From Chara braunii (taxonomy: Eukaryota > Streptophyta > Charophyceae > Charales > Characeae), in the NCBI GenBank assembly GCA_003427395.1, contig BFEA01000825.1, forward strand, positions 430,115 through 461,023: a DNA stretch of 30,909 nt, read 5' to 3'. Below, in pieces: positions 29,461 through 30,909 of the stretch. Within the stretch, counting starts at the first letter, position 1. Each line of letters opens with the position of its first letter. Position numbers and translations under genes: made by a program. The notes below the pieces were generated by a model. It did no database searches, was not told the DNA's origin, and worked only from the letters and a program-made list of their open reading frames with translations.

Positions 29461-29944
29461 TGGAGATGTCAGCCGCTTTGCGGAGACGCGAACGACCGAA
29501 TCTCCGGAATTATCTGTTCCCCCCCGGGTCTCGACCTATGCACGATGAGAGAGAGGGAGAGTGAAAGGAGGTTGGCGCGTATCCCGCACACCCGCGCGGG
29601 TTTCACTTAAAAGGCGAAGGAAGGGAGGAAGGACCGACGCCCTAATGCACTCATGCAAGCAATCGACACTCGGTACTTCCTATCAGCAGGCCTGGGGCCG
29701 AGTGGAGATGTCAGCCGCTTTGCGAAGACGCGAACGACCGAATCTCCGGAATTATCTGTTCCCCCCCGGGTCTCGACCTCTGCACGATGAGAGAGAGGGA
29801 GAGTGAAAGGAGGTTGGCGCGTATCCCGCACTCCCGTGCGGTTTAACTTGAAGGGCAAAGGAAGGGAGGAAGGACCGACGCCCGAATGCACTCATGCAAG
29901 CAATCGACACTCGGTACTTCCTATCAGCAGGCCTGGGGCCGAAT
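29461..29944. repeat. Recent 242-bp tandem duplication
   Basis: Copies at 29461-29702 and 29703-29944 differ at roughly ten positions by eye. Each has TCAGCCGCTTTGCG, a C7 run with GGGTCTCGACCT, a GAGAGAGAGGGAGAG stretch, a CCCGCAC...CGGGTTT-like inverted motif, and CGGTACTTCCTATCAGCAGG. The plus frames at 29169-29564 and 29561-29806 share the same C-terminal residues only because of this duplication. Confidence 0.95.
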
Positions 29945-30858
29945 ACACACACGCCTACTCATAGAGCCCTCCTAAACAATGAAACCTTCAACATCCATAG
30001 ACTTTCATACCCGAGAATGCATAGAACTGACTACCCACACATTGGGACCTTGCACACATCACACGGGGACAAAGCCGCAATGGAGAAAAAGCAAGTTCTT
30101 AGTATACTAAATTCTCACGGCTGGCCGCCCTGGGCCTAACCCTCAATCTGTCAAAACCACCGACAACCATAGCCACAAGCCCCTGCTGCTGCCGGCGTCT
30201 GATCTCCACCACCGCTCAGTCCCTCCAACTGCCTTACCCCAAGTCTATCGCTAACTCCGCCACTTGTCGTCACTCCACCCATCACGGGGCACGTCGAGCC
30301 TTTCCGGCGCCGCAGGCTTCGCACATAGCTCGCACAGCTTGCAGTCGAGATCAAAGAAAGGGAATGGAAGGGGTTGCGATAATTTATAGCGCGAAAGGCG
30401 ACGGAGAGGCTGCGCGAAGCACGGGGTGTAGATGAGCAGGACAGGAGAAAGGCCGAGATTCCAGATGGATCGAAGAAGGCGAGTCGACGATCTGCGTGAT
30501 TGTGGTGGCCATCCAAGTGGGGTGCACCTTCCGCTCTCTCCACATTGACCCGGTCATCCCAATCACGCAGCCAATCGTTCGCGAGGATGGGTAAGGAGAG
30601 GATCGGACTTCACTTAAGGGAGGATGAAGGGGCATGCAAGAAGGAACGTGCGGGGCAACTTGAAGAAAGGACGATGGTGCGGAGATGCAGACACGGGGGA
30701 GCTGGTTTACGCAGCACACAAAAAATTGGAACGAAAAACCGCCGCACGCGCCACATTCAAAAACTAAAACCAACTCCTAACTGTTTTCTTGAATTTCTCG
30801 GCGAGGCTACTAATCGACCGCGCGGGAAATTCATCAACGGCGATTCCAAAAAGAAAAG
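29945..30858. other. Unassigned sequence at the right end
   Basis: Frames at 30151-30543 and 30384-30773 (minus) and 30500-30892 (plus) overlap each other. The last is basic and lacks any recognisable domain. No repeats were noticed. Confidence 0.4.
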
Positions 30859-30909
30859 TAAATTTATGTTTCGTCTCTCCCTCTCTATTTAAGGAAAACG
30901 AAAAAAAAA
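30859..30909 (+). repeat. Second copy of the 33-bp tail, at the window end
   Basis: Identical to 17463-17495, here followed by AGGAAAACG and a terminal A run instead of an immediate long A tract. Both copies sit next to contig ends, which suggests a dispersed element whose A tail breaks assembly. Confidence 0.85.

Overview
This window looks like a piece of a large, repeat-rich plant-type (streptophyte) nuclear genome. My best guess is a charophyte alga such as Chara, but that rests only on the style of its mobile elements and is tentative. I find no intact host gene, no rRNA or tRNA gene and no credible spliced gene. Almost everything I can recognise is decayed mobile DNA or tandem repeat. 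The sequence starts in a CA microsatellite and ends in an A run, and has one N gap (17358-17462) and a single N at 11606, so it is probably a whole small scaffold.

Left part (1-6850): a microsatellite, GC-rich palindromes (425-499, 765-798), a CTG/GTTG-rich low-complexity block (1020-2300), then the most unusual structure here: about 18 short hairpins in tandem (2698-3990). Each has a near-constant TAGGTT loop and an inner and outer stem whose bases change in compensating pairs from unit to unit. The bias to G-T over A-C mispairs suggests that plus-strand RNA is what folds. After it come short direct repeats, another nested hairpin, and two diverged GC-rich copies (about 5290-6470).

Middle (6851-12602): two LTR-like direct repeats of about 510 bp enclose a decayed minus-strand retroelement core. 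Read in its own direction the core has a CCHC zinc knuckle, a charged coiled coil, a SAP-like helical segment, a GIY-YIG-like nuclease, and a Penelope-like reverse transcriptase missing its centre. A GIY-YIG upstream of the RT is the permuted Penelope arrangement. A fold-back repeat (11523-11917) sits in its 5' part. From 12603 to 17230 there is mostly unassigned sequence with one coding-like ORF, a perfect 11-bp hairpin and a 42-bp duplication.

Around the gap (17231-17750) an 88-bp segment is duplicated on both sides, long A runs flank the gap, and a 33-bp tail is shared with the very end of the window. Next is a dead PIF/Harbinger transposase (18391-19417, minus). From 21113 to about 28510 lie two 5'-truncated LINE copies of related type, both minus strand. 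The first carries a 1.33-kb tandem duplication and a smaller 153-bp one, whose breakpoints fall at the same short motif; a run of 32 G separates the copies. The right end (28520-30909) is GC-rich with a recent 242-bp tandem duplication and no recognisable gene.
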